The position numbers were made by a program, and so were the translations under genes. Under the pieces are notes generated by a model, which did no database searches, was not told the origin of the DNA, and saw nothing but the letters and a program-made list of their open reading frames with translations. This document shows, in pieces, positions 25,187 through 33,543 of a stretch of 64,000 nucleotides of DNA. Source of the DNA: Raineyella sp. W15-4 (lineage in GTDB: Bacteria > Actinomycetota > Actinomycetes > Propionibacteriales > Propionibacteriaceae); NCBI RefSeq assembly GCF_033170155.1, contig NZ_CP137079.1, forward strand, positions 3,720,001 to 3,784,000, in the 5' to 3' direction. The first letter of the stretch is position 1, and each line of letters starts with the position of its first letter.

Positions 25187-26007
25187 GCGGCCCCGGTCCC
25201 CGGCTGCGCCTCCTGGAAGCCGATCGCCGCGTAGCCCACCACACGGTCCTTGTCACCGGCGGTGTCGCCCGAGGTCCGCCGGTCGTACAGCACCGGGTGC
25301 AGGCCACGACGCCGGGCGAAGTCGAGCAGCCCGTTCGCCGGCGAGGCGCCGCAGGCCTGACGGGACTCCAGTGGCCCCTCCAGCGCCAGGATCCGCGAGA
25401 CGGTGGCGACGTCGACCCCGTTCGCGGCGGCGTAGCGCAGGTAGTGCGACAGGTCGGAACTCACCACCACGACCGTCTCCGGCCCGCCCCACAGCGCCTC
25501 GATCACCTCGGCGGCCGCGGTCGGGGTGACCTGTCCGACGACCAATGGCACCACGGTGAACTCGCCCAGCACGGTCTGCAGGAACGGCAGCTGCACCTCC
25601 AGCGAGTGCTCCCAGCGATGCGCCTCCGCGTCGGTGCCGACCTGGCGAAAGCCGCCGAGCACCGGCGGCACCTCGACCGGCACGTCCCCCAGCGGGGTCC
25701 GCAGTGCGGTCGCACCGGGCAACGCGAGACCCCGGATCGGCACGTGGTGGACCGGCCCGAGCAGGACGACGCGGTGGACGGTGTCGCGGGCCGGTTCGAG
25801 GCGTACGTAGCCGCGGGCGGCGGTGGGTCCGGAGTAGACGTAACCGGCGTGCGGGGAGATCAACGCCTTCGGCACCGGCCCCCGATCGGCCCCCGTGGGG
25901 AGCTCGGCGCGGGCGTCGGAGAGCAACCGGGCGATCATCGTCGCGAGGGCGTCCCGGTCCCGGGGGTAGAAGGTGCCGGCCACTGCCGGCGGGCGGACGG
26001 TCTCCAT
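25183..26007 (-). CDS. amrB: AmmeMemoRadiSam system protein B (Memo-like)
   Basis: A 274-aa protein related to extradiol dioxygenase-fold Memo proteins. Candidate metal ligands are the histidines in LISPHAGYVYSG, LLGPVHHVP and HSLEVQLPFLQ, the SSDLSHY motif and the Cys in RQACGASP. METVRPPAVAGTFYP is the family N-terminus. Start 26007 has GGAGG upstream; the longer frame to 26697 crosses the MFS remnant and is rejected. Biochemistry is undefined in bacteria. It is the first gene of the three-gene module. Confidence 0.9.
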   Translation of the reverse strand: METVRPPAVAGTFYPRDRDALATMIARLLSDARAELPTGADRGPVPKALISPHAGYVYSGPTAARGYVRLEPARDTVHRVVLLGPVHHVPIRGLALPGATALRTPLGDVPVEVPPVLGGFRQVGTDAEAHRWEHSLEVQLPFLQTVLGEFTVVPLVVGQVTPTAAAEVIEALWGGPETVVVVSSDLSHYLRYAAANGVDVATVSRILALEGPLESRQACGASPANGLLDFARRRGLHPVLYDRRTSGDTAGDKDRVVGYAAIGFQEAQPGTGAA

Positions 26008-26290
26008 GAGGTCCTCCACGGACGGCTGTGGAGCCAGTCTACCGAGCGACCGGACCTCGGGTGGGTCGTACGACCGGGCACTTCGCTCTGTACGGGGGAC
26101 CCCGGTGCGGTGGCTGACCCGGGGGCAGCGGAGGCGAAACCCCGGCAGCAGCGGGACAGAGCACGCCGGCGCAGGACAGGCAGCAAGCGCAGGACAAACG
26201 GCACGGGCGGGACAGACGGCACGAGCGGAACAGACGGCACGGGCGCCGCAGGACAACAACACGGGCGGACCGGATCGGCGGGAGAGTGCG

Positions 26291-26767
26291 ATGGCGGCAG
26301 TGCAGGACAGCGCGGCGCAGGTGTCCGCCTGGGCCCCGTTGCGGCGGCCGGTGTTCCGCACGCTCTGGCTCGCCCAGCTCGGCTCGAATGTCGGCGGGTG
26401 GATGCAGACCGTCGCCGCCCAGTGGTTCCTGGTCCAGTCCGGGTCCGGGTCACCGTCGCCATCACCTACACCGTGCCCGCGGGGGCGCAGGAGGCCTTCC
26501 TCGCCGCCGCCGATCGGGTCCGCGACAGCCGCCGCCGGACCGGGGCGGTCTCCGAGCCTCGAGCGATCGGCCGAATCCGCCGACCGGTTCCGGGAGCAGT
26601 TCCGGGTCCGGTCGTGGAGCGAGTTCACCGCGAGTCGCACCGAGCGGTGGACCGGCTCGGACGCCGAGGCCCTCGCGACGCTCGTCGACGCCGCCACGGA
26701 CGTCCAGGAGGAGCACTACTTCCCGGCCCCGGTCACCCGCGCCGGACGGGCGACCACGTCGGCCTGA
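26291..26767 (+). pseudogene. Internally deleted MFS exporter remnant
   Basis: The first ~48 codons read LRRPVFRTLWLAQLGSNVGGWMQTVAAQWFLVQ, the N-terminus and first helix of MFS_3/EntS-type exporters. The reading then jumps, in another frame, to VTVAITYTVPAGAQEAFLAAA (~26455-26530), the C-terminal cytosolic domain of the same family. It returns to the first frame for RFREQFRVRSWSEFTASRTERWTG, the protein's end. About 350 residues with eleven helices are missing and at least two frameshifts separate the remaining parts, so no functional transporter is made. Confidence 0.75.
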
Positions 26768-26864
26768 GGACGCTGGACCCGAAGACGCCGCACCCGAGGC
26801 CACCCGGCCCCGGATGCCGATGCCGATGCCGCAGTCTGAGGACACCCGCCTCCGGCCGCGTGGG

Positions 26865-27293
26865 TCAGCCCTTCAGCGACCGGTCCAGCCAGGCGCGCAG
26901 CCGGTTCAGCGGCAGCGCACCGGTCTGCCGGGCCAGCTGCTTGCCCTTGTCGAAGATCAACAACGTCGGGATCGACTGCACGGCGTACCTGGCCTGGGTG
27001 CGCGGCGCATTGTCGACGTTCACCTTGACCAGCTTCAATCGCCCGGCCCGCTCCCGGGCCAAGGTCTCGAGCGCCGGCGACACCATCCGGCACGGGCCGC
27101 ACCACGGCGCCCAGAGGTCGAGGACGACCGGCACCGTCGAGGACTCGATCACCCGCTGGAGGGTCTCGTCATCGGCGGTGGCGATCCACGGCAGCGGCTG
27201 ATGACATTGGGAACACTGCGGGACGCCCTTGGCGGCGGCCGGCACCCGGTTGCGGGTGCCGCACGATGGGCAGGTGATGACGTTGCTGCTCAT
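26865..27293 (-). CDS. Thioredoxin with N-terminal zinc ribbon (Trx2-like)
   Basis: A 142-aa protein. C8-x-x-C11 and C27-x-x-C30 form a zinc ribbon, and the redox site W64-C65-G-P-C68 lies in DLWAPWCGPCRM. The SIPTLLIFDKGK segment carries the cis-proline. It reduces disulfides in the cytosol; zinc-bearing thioredoxin 2 forms are linked to oxidative stress in other bacteria. I prefer ATG 27293, with GGAG just upstream, over two earlier in-frame Mets. It diverges from the PFOR gene. Confidence 0.88.
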   Translation of the reverse strand: MSSNVITCPSCGTRNRVPAAAKGVPQCSQCHQPLPWIATADDETLQRVIESSTVPVVLDLWAPWCGPCRMVSPALETLARERAGRLKLVKVNVDNAPRTQARYAVQSIPTLLIFDKGKQLARQTGALPLNRLRAWLDRSLKG

Positions 27294-27338
27294 GGTCTCC
27301 ATCCTCGTCGACCCTCCAACCCCGGGCATGGCCTCTTG

Positions 27339-27401
27339 ACCCACGTCACGACTTGTCCGCATCACGGCTTAACCCACGTCACGACTTGATCACATCACGG
27401 C
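27339..27401. repeat. Two 30-bp direct repeats upstream of trx
   Basis: ACCCACGTCACGACTTG plus a following CATCACGGC occurs at 27339-27368 and 27372-27401, 27 of 30 positions identical. They lie directly upstream of the thioredoxin gene and could be paired regulator sites. The rest of 27402-27580 contains A+T-rich patches (CTTTATCTGATC..GTAAAGGTCGATAAAG) likely to include the PFOR promoter. Confidence 0.5.
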
Positions 27402-27589
27402 AAAGATACCCCTGGGGGCATAGCGGCATCACCATCGCCCGACCCCGGCGCAGGCTCTGGGCCACGGTGAATGCCGCATAGCCGTGTTCGGGCATCGAAC
27501 TTTATCTGATCCTGGTAAAGGTCGATAAAGCTTGTAAGACCCCCGAACCCGCCGACCCCACCCGCCGGCTCCCGACCCGTGAGACAATG

Positions 27590-27609
27590 TCCTACAAAGC
27601 GTCGTAGGA
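27590..27609. promoter_or_regulatory. Inverted repeat overlapping the PFOR ribosome site
   Basis: TCCTAC and GTAGGA are perfect inverted arms separated by eight bases, and the right arm overlaps the AGGAGG ribosome site of the PFOR gene. This could be an operator or an RNA hairpin that hides the ribosome site. Confidence 0.45.
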
Positions 27610-27615
27610 GGGTCG

Positions 27616-30600
27616 GTGACCGGACCGATGGGAGACCAGGAGCACGTGACCAAGGGCCGGGCCGAGCACGTGGCCCAGGAACACGTCGAGGCTCGGACCG
27701 AGGAACAGATCGTCCACGCCACGGTCGAGGGCAACGAGGCGGTCGCCCGGATCGCGCACGCGGTCAGCGAGGTCATCGCGATCTACCCCATCACCCCCTC
27801 CTCCGGGATGGGCGAGCTCGCCGACCAGTGGTCGGCCCAGGGTCGTACGAACCTCTGGGGGCAGGTGCCCGAGGTGATCGAGATGCAGTCCGAGGGCGGC
27901 GCGGCCGGCGCGCTGCATGGCGCGCTCACCAAGGGCTCACTGGCGACGACGTTCACCGCGTCGCAGGGCCTGCTGCTGATGATCCCGAACATGTTCAAGA
28001 TCGCCGGCGAGCTGACCCCGGCGGTGATCCACGTCGCGGCCCGGGCGGTCGCGACGCACGCGCTGAGCATCTTCGGCGACCACTCCGATGTGATGGCCGT
28101 CCGCCAGACCGGCTGGGCGATGCTGTGCAGCGGCGGGGTGCAGGAGGCCCAGGACCTGGCGGCGGTGGCACACGCGGCGACGCTGCGCTCCCGGGTGCCG
28201 TTCGTCCATTTCTTCGACGGGTTCCGTACGTCGCACGAGATCACCACCATCGACCTGCTGCCGTACGACGCGGTGCGGTCCCTGGTGCGGGAGGAGGACC
28301 TGGCGGCGCACCGGGCCCGCGGGCTCTCCCCGGACCATCCGACCATCCGCGGCACCGCGGAGAACCCGGACACCTTCTTCCAGGCCGCCGAGGCCGCGAA
28401 CCCGTTCCACGACGCGGTGCCGGCGACGGTGCAGCAGGTGTTCGACGAGTTCGCCGCGCTGACCGGCCGGGCCTACCACCTGGTCGAGTACACCGGCGCC
28501 CCCGATGCCGACCGGGTGGTCGTGGTGATGGGGTCGGCCGCGGGCACCCTCGCCGAGACCGCCGCCGAGCTCAACGCCCGCGGCGAGAAGGTCGGCGTGG
28601 TCACCGTCCGGCTCTACCGGCCGTTCCCGGTCGACGCGTTCCTCGCGGCACTGCCGCCGACGGTCCGTGGGATCGCCGTGCTGGACCGGACGAAGGAGGC
28701 CGGGGCGCCCGCCGAACCGCTGCTCGCCGACGTCCTCACCGCACTGGCCGAGGGTCTGCCGAGCGCCGACCGTAGTCACCCTCGCGTCATCGGCGGCCGC
28801 TACGGCCTGTCCAGCAAGGAGTTCGACCCCCGGATGGCCAAGGCCGTCTTCGACGAGCTGGCCGCGCCCGCGCCGAAGCGGCGGTTCACCGTCGGCATCA
28901 CCGACGACGTCACCCACCTGTCGCTGACCGTCGACCCGACGTTCGAGCTGCCGGCGGTGGGCCGGGCCGCAGTGTTCTACGGGTTGGGCTCCGACGGCAC
29001 CGTCGGCGCGTCGAAGAACACCGTCAAGATCCTCGGCGAGCTGCCCGGCCGGTGGGCCCAGGGCTACTTCGTCTACGACTCCCGTAAGTCCGGCGCCACC
29101 ACGGTGTCCCACCTGCGGTTCAGCCGCGAGCCGATCCGCTCCAGCTATCTGGTGCAGGAGGCGAACTTCGTCGGCGTGCACCAGTTCGGCCTGCTGTCGG
29201 CGATGCGCACCCTCGACATCGCCCGGACGGGCGCGACGGTGCTGCTCAACTCGCCGTACGGCCCCGACGGCACCTGGGACCGGCTGCCGGTGGAGGTGCA
29301 GCAGCTGATCGTCGACCGCGGTCTGACGCCGTACGTCGTCGACGCCGAGGCGGTCGCCCGTGAGGTCGGGATGGGCAAGCGGATCAACACGATCATGCAG
29401 ACCTGCTACTTCTACCTGTCCGGGGTGCTGGAGCCGGAGGAGGCGATCGCGGCGATCAAGGCGTCGGTGGAGAAGACCTACGCCAAGCGTGGCCGCACCG
29501 TGATCGAGCGCAACCACCAGGCGATCGACGCCGCGGTCGAGCACCTGGCGCCACTGCCGGTCGGCGCGGTGACCAGCACCGAGCACCGCCAGCGCCCGGT
29601 GCCCGCACAGGCGCCGGACTTCGTCAAGCGGGTCACCCAGGCGATGCTGCACGGCCGCGGCGACGAGCTGCCGGTCTCCGCGCTGCCGGTGGACGGCACC
29701 TGGCCGACCGCCACCTCGCAGTGGGAGAAGCGGGCGATCGCCTCCGAGATCCCGATCTGGGACCCGAGCATCTGCATCGACTGCGGCAAATGCGCGATCA
29801 CCTGCCCGCACGCCGCGATCCGGGTCAAGGTGATGCCCGAGGCGGCGCTGGAGGGTGCCCCGGCGACGCTGCAGTCCAAGCCGTACAAGGACCGGACGCT
29901 GAAGGACCACCGGCTGATCGTCCAGGTCGCCCCCGACGACTGCACCGGCTGCGGGATCTGCGTCGACATCTGCCCGGCCCGGTCGAAGACCGAGGTCAAG
30001 CACAAGTCGATCAACCTGGAGCCGGCCCGCGAGCACCGCGAGGTCGAGCGGGCGAACTTCGAGTTCTTCCTCGGCATCCCGGAGATCGACCGCGCGCTGG
30101 TGCGCCACGACCAGGTGAAGGGCGCCGCCCAGCTGCAGCCGCTGTTCGAGTTCTCGCTGGCCTGCTCCGGCTGCGGGGAGACCCCGTACATCCGTACTCT
30201 CACCCAGCTCTTCGGCGATCGGATGATCATCGCCAACGCCACCGGCTGCTCCTCGATCTACGGGGCGAACATGCCGACGGTGCCGTACGCCCAGGACCCG
30301 CGGGGCCGGGGGCCGGCCTGGTCGAACTCGCTGTTCGAGGACAACGCGGAGTTCGGCCTGGGCATGCGGCTGGCCTGGGAACAGCAGCACGCCGAGGCCC
30401 GCCGGCTCGTCGCGCTGCGCCGCGACCTGCTCGGCGACGAACTCACCGACGGGCTGCTGGAGGCCGACCAGTCGTCCGAAACGGGGATCGCGGAGCAGCG
30501 CACCCGGGTGACCCGGCTGCGCGGGCTGCTGGCCGCCCACCAGGACGACCCGGTGGCCCGCCGGCTGGCCCTGCTGGCCGACGAACTGGTCGAGAAGACG

Positions 30601-31329
30601 GTGTGGATCATCGGCGGCGACGGCTGGGCGTACGACATCGGCTCCGGAGGTCTGGACCACGTGCTCGCCTCGGGCCGTAACGTCAACATCCTGGTGCTGG
30701 ACACCGAGGTCTATTCCAACACCGGCGGCCAGGCCTCGAAGGCGACCCCGCGGGCGGCCGCGGCGAAGTTCGCCGCCTCCGGCAAGGCCCGCCCGAAGAA
30801 GGATCTCGGCCTGCTCGCCCAGGCGTACGGCAACGTCTACGTCGCCCAGTTGGCGATCGGCGCGAACCAGCAGCAGACGATCCGGGCGATGCTCGAGGCG
30901 CAGGCCTGGGACGGGCCGTCGCTGCTGATCGCCTACAGCACCTGCATCGCCCACGGCATCGACATGGAGACGTCGATGACCCACCAGGCCGACGCGGTGG
31001 CCAGCGCCTACTGGCCCCTCTACCGGTTCCGGCCGGACACGGCCGGCGAGGGGCATCCGCTGCACCTGGACTCGAAGGCGCCGACGAAGCCGGTCACCGA
31101 CTTCATGCGCGGCGAGACCCGGTTCACCATGCTGACCCGCTCTGACCCGCAGCGGGCCGCGGAACTGGCCGCGCTGGCCCAGTCCGATGCGGACGAACGC
31201 TGGCGCTACTACTCCCAACTGGCCGGGATGGAGCGGACCGTCGTGAACGGCGCCCACCCCGACGATGAGACCGGCGACCGAACCACCCACGACGCCCGAA
31301 CCACCCACGACGAAGGGAGCGACCGATGA
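27616..31329 (+). CDS. nifJ: Pyruvate:ferredoxin (flavodoxin) oxidoreductase
   Basis: A 1237-aa single-chain PFOR. Domain order: pyruvate-binding domain I with YPITPSSGMGELADQW near residue 56; CoA/swapped domains; a gamma-type domain (VFYGLGSDGTVGASKNTVK); a 2x[4Fe-4S] ferredoxin domain with CIDCGKCAITCPHAAIR and CTGCGICVDICPARSK from ~718 to 790; and the TPP domain (GCSSIYGANMP, GGDGWAYDIGSGGLDH, TEVYSNTGGQASKATP). It converts pyruvate plus CoA to acetyl-CoA, CO2 and reduced ferredoxin or flavodoxin, typical of anaerobic or microaerobic life. The GTG start at 27616 follows AGGAGG closely. It overlaps the DHOD-like gene by four bases. Confidence 0.95.
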   Translation: MTGPMGDQEHVTKGRAEHVAQEHVEARTEEQIVHATVEGNEAVARIAHAVSEVIAIYPITPSSGMGELADQWSAQGRTNLWGQVPEVIEMQSEGGAAGALHGALTKGSLATTFTASQGLLLMIPNMFKIAGELTPAVIHVAARAVATHALSIFGDHSDVMAVRQTGWAMLCSGGVQEAQDLAAVAHAATLRSRVPFVHFFDGFRTSHEITTIDLLPYDAVRSLVREEDLAAHRARGLSPDHPTIRGTAENPDTFFQAAEAANPFHDAVPATVQQVFDEFAALTGRAYHLVEYTGAPDADRVVVVMGSAAGTLAETAAELNARGEKVGVVTVRLYRPFPVDAFLAALPPTVRGIAVLDRTKEAGAPAEPLLADVLTALAEGLPSADRSHPRVIGGRYGLSSKEFDPRMAKAVFDELAAPAPKRRFTVGITDDVTHLSLTVDPTFELPAVGRAAVFYGLGSDGTVGASKNTVKILGELPGRWAQGYFVYDSRKSGATTVSHLRFSREPIRSSYLVQEANFVGVHQFGLLSAMRTLDIARTGATVLLNSPYGPDGTWDRLPVEVQQLIVDRGLTPYVVDAEAVAREVGMGKRINTIMQTCYFYLSGVLEPEEAIAAIKASVEKTYAKRGRTVIERNHQAIDAAVEHLAPLPVGAVTSTEHRQRPVPAQAPDFVKRVTQAMLHGRGDELPVSALPVDGTWPTATSQWEKRAIASEIPIWDPSICIDCGKCAITCPHAAIRVKVMPEAALEGAPATLQSKPYKDRTLKDHRLIVQVAPDDCTGCGICVDICPARSKTEVKHKSINLEPAREHREVERANFEFFLGIPEIDRALVRHDQVKGAAQLQPLFEFSLACSGCGETPYIRTLTQLFGDRMIIANATGCSSIYGANMPTVPYAQDPRGRGPAWSNSLFEDNAEFGLGMRLAWEQQHAEARRLVALRRDLLGDELTDGLLEADQSSETGIAEQRTRVTRLRGLLAAHQDDPVARRLALLADELVEKTVWIIGGDGWAYDIGSGGLDHVLASGRNVNILVLDTEVYSNTGGQASKATPRAAAAKFAASGKARPKKDLGLLAQAYGNVYVAQLAIGANQQQTIRAMLEAQAWDGPSLLIAYSTCIAHGIDMETSMTHQADAVASAYWPLYRFRPDTAGEGHPLHLDSKAPTKPVTDFMRGETRFTMLTRSDPQRAAELAALAQSDADERWRYYSQLAGMERTVVNGAHPDDETGDRTTHDARTTHDEGSDR

Positions 31330-32324
31330 CCACCGAGCCCGTCCTCGCCACCAGCTACCTCGGCCTGCCGCTGAGCGGGCCGGTGATCGCCTCGGCCGGT
31401 CCACTCACCCGCACCGTCGACTCGCTGCTGTCGCTGCAGGAGGCCGGAGCCGCGGCCGTGGTGCTGCCCAGCCTGTTCGAGGAGGACGTGCTGGCGGAGG
31501 AGCTGCGGCTGGTGGACGCGATGGAGGCCGGCGACGACTTCGCCGAGTTCACCGCCGGGCCGCTGCCGACCATCGAGCTGCCCGAGCTGGGGGCGGACCG
31601 GCACCTGCGGCTGCTCGAGCGGGCGAAGGCGGCGCTGGACATCCCGGTGATCGGCTCGCTCAACGCCACCCGGCACGGATCGTGGGAGCGCTACGCGACG
31701 ATGATGGCCGCGGCGGGGGCGGATGCCCTGGAGCTCAACCTCTACACTGTCGCGGCAGACCCCACCGAGTCCGCCGCCGAGGTGGAGGCGCGCCAGCTCG
31801 AGGTCATCTCGTCCGTACGCGCCTCATTGGACATCCCGCTGGCGGTGAAACTGTCCCCCTACTACTCGTCGTTCGCCCAGTTCGCCGGGGCGACCAGCCG
31901 GGCCGGAGCGGACGGGCTGGTGGTGTTCAACCGGTTCTACGCCCCCGACATCGACCTGGAGGGGCTGGCCGTCACGCCACGGCTGGCGCTGTCCGGCTCG
32001 GCGGACCTGCGGATCGCGTTGCGCTGGCTCAGCATCCTCCGCGCCCAACTGCCGAGCACCGGCCTCGCCGCGACCGGTGGCGTGCACGGCTGGGAGGACG
32101 TCGCCAAGGCGCTGCTGGTCGGGGCGGACGTGGCGTGTACGACCGCGGCGGTGATCCAGGACGGTCCGGCCGCGATCACGGCGATGCTGGCCGGGCTGCG
32201 GAACTGGCTCGCCGAGCACGACTACGCGTCGGTGGACCAGCTGCGCGGCTCGATGTCGGCGGCGTCGGTGCCGGATCCGTCCTTGTACGAACGCAGCCAG
32301 TACCGGGAGATCGTGACCAGCTGA
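31326..32324 (+). CDS. Dihydroorotate-dehydrogenase-like flavoprotein
   Basis: A 332-aa TIM-barrel protein related to class 1 dihydroorotate dehydrogenases: YLGLPLSGPVIASAGPLTRT, IGSLNATRHGSWERYA, LELNLYTV, LAVKLSPYYSSFAQFA, VVFNRF and ATGGVHGWEDVAKALLVGADV (phosphate/FMN loop). Homologues are often encoded next to nifJ and are annotated as DHOD-like, but a role in pyrimidine synthesis is doubtful. ATGA overlap with nifJ predicts coupled translation and a shared redox function, perhaps as an electron partner. Confidence 0.85.
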   Translation: MTTEPVLATSYLGLPLSGPVIASAGPLTRTVDSLLSLQEAGAAAVVLPSLFEEDVLAEELRLVDAMEAGDDFAEFTAGPLPTIELPELGADRHLRLLERAKAALDIPVIGSLNATRHGSWERYATMMAAAGADALELNLYTVAADPTESAAEVEARQLEVISSVRASLDIPLAVKLSPYYSSFAQFAGATSRAGADGLVVFNRFYAPDIDLEGLAVTPRLALSGSADLRIALRWLSILRAQLPSTGLAATGGVHGWEDVAKALLVGADVACTTAAVIQDGPAAITAMLAGLRNWLAEHDYASVDQLRGSMSAASVPDPSLYERSQYREIVTS

Positions 32325-32496
32325 TCAGTGCGGACCGACCGACGCGCGGGGGGCCGGGAAGTCAGTGTCCAGTGTCCCTCAGAGCTCCTATAGGTCTTCC
32401 CTGTGCCTGTCCGCTGGCACACCGCTCGTATGCAGCTCGGTCAGCAACGCCCTGACCCGCTACAGTTGTTTCACTTGGAGCAGATGGAGGTGTGAG

Positions 32497-32880
32497 ATGA
32501 CTGATGTCCTGACTCGCGACGCTGACGCGCTGCACCGCGCACTCGACAGCAAGGGCGATGAGGTCAAAGTCACCGTCTCCCGAGAGACCGCAGAGTGGCT
32601 GGCGCGAATGGTGGACGCCCGTTCTCGCGGCCAGCGCATCGTCGTCACGCACGGCCATGCAGAGGTCACTCCCGCCGAGGCGGCGGCTTTGCTGGGCGTC
32701 TCTCGCCCCCAGGTCCGCAAATTCATGGACGAGGGCAAACTGGGCTTTCGCATGGTCGGTGCGCATCACCGCATCCCGATCGAGTCCATCGAGGCGTTCA
32801 GGACATGGGAGCGGGAGCAGATGACAAAGGGCATGGAGGAGCTGTCCCAGTTGCAGAACGAACTGGGTCTTTTCGAGTGA
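32497..32880 (+). CDS. Antitoxin with excisionase-like HTH
   Basis: A 127-aa protein. VTPAEAAALLGVSRPQVRKFMDEGKLGFRMVGAHHRIPIESIEAFRTW is an excisionase/MerR-like winged helix that binds DNA. The C-terminal tail (EELSQLQNELGLFE) likely masks the toxin. The ATG at 32497 follows GGAGGTGTGAG. The GTG of the PIN gene overlaps its stop by four bases (GTGA), the usual toxin-antitoxin arrangement. Confidence 0.8.
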   Translation: MTDVLTRDADALHRALDSKGDEVKVTVSRETAEWLARMVDARSRGQRIVVTHGHAEVTPAEAAALLGVSRPQVRKFMDEGKLGFRMVGAHHRIPIESIEAFRTWEREQMTKGMEELSQLQNELGLFE

Positions 32881-33473
32881 CCCTCGCCGAGGCCGGGGAT
32901 CACCCGCCACTTCGCGTTGTCCTGGCCGACGCGAACGTGCTCTACTCCCGCGTGCTCAGGGATTACCTGCTGTATGCGGCGACACAGGGCGTTCTGGAGA
33001 TCCGATGGAGCGCGGAGATCCTCGCCGAGGTCGCCGAACACCTGACCGAGAACATCGCCGGGTTCGACGCGGCAGCCGGGGCACGGCTGGTCACCGCAAT
33101 GAACAGTGCCTTTCCCGCGGCCGAGGTGGGGCCGGACGACGGCGCCGCCAGGACCGTCGCAGAGCTGACGCTGCCGGACGAGGACGACCGGCATGTGCTC
33201 GCAGCTGCCGTCGCCGTCGATGCCGACGTGCTCTGCACCGACAACCTCAAAGACTTCCCGACCGACTCGATGGAGGAAGTCGGCGTCCAGCTCATGTCCT
33301 CGGACGCCCTGATATCGCTTCTTGTCACCGAGTTCGCGGAGGGGATGCTGGCAGCGCATCGGCTCGCGGTGTCGAGGTTCCCTGGCGCGACCAACGACTC
33401 TACGCTCGCGGCGCTCCGCCGCGCTGGAGCGGCGAACGCTGCTGGCCTCATCGCTGGGCTCTTGGGTATCTGA
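32877..33473 (+). CDS. PIN-domain toxin (PIN_3/VapC-like)
   Basis: A 198-aa ribonuclease-type toxin. VVLADANVLYSRVLRDYLL gives the first Asp, a Glu-rich WSAEILAEVAEHL helix follows, and LPDEDDRHVLAAAVAVDADVLCTDNLKDFP supplies the remaining acidic residues of the PIN active site. The C-terminal helix bundle matches longer VapC relatives. It would cleave RNA when not bound by the HTH antitoxin encoded just before it. The pair sits between PFOR and the polysaccharide region. Confidence 0.82.
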   Translation: MTLAEAGDHPPLRVVLADANVLYSRVLRDYLLYAATQGVLEIRWSAEILAEVAEHLTENIAGFDAAAGARLVTAMNSAFPAAEVGPDDGAARTVAELTLPDEDDRHVLAAAVAVDADVLCTDNLKDFPTDSMEEVGVQLMSSDALISLLVTEFAEGMLAAHRLAVSRFPGATNDSTLAALRRAGAANAAGLIAGLLGI

Positions 33474-33543
33474 GCGCGGCTACCGCCCGTTCTCGCGGTC
33501 AGGGAGCGGCAGCACCCGGCTGGTCGCGTCGAACGGGTCGCCG

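Noticed and set aside
25297-27201. Plus-strand open frame of 634 codons
   Set aside because: It runs antisense to Memo and the thioredoxin and crosses the MFS remnant; only the ~26455-26560 part has family similarity, as a piece of that remnant.
27937-31404. Minus-strand open frame of 1155 codons
   Set aside because: It is the mirror of the PFOR gene. Its product is Arg/Gly/His-rich without domains, and such frames are common opposite GC-rich genes.
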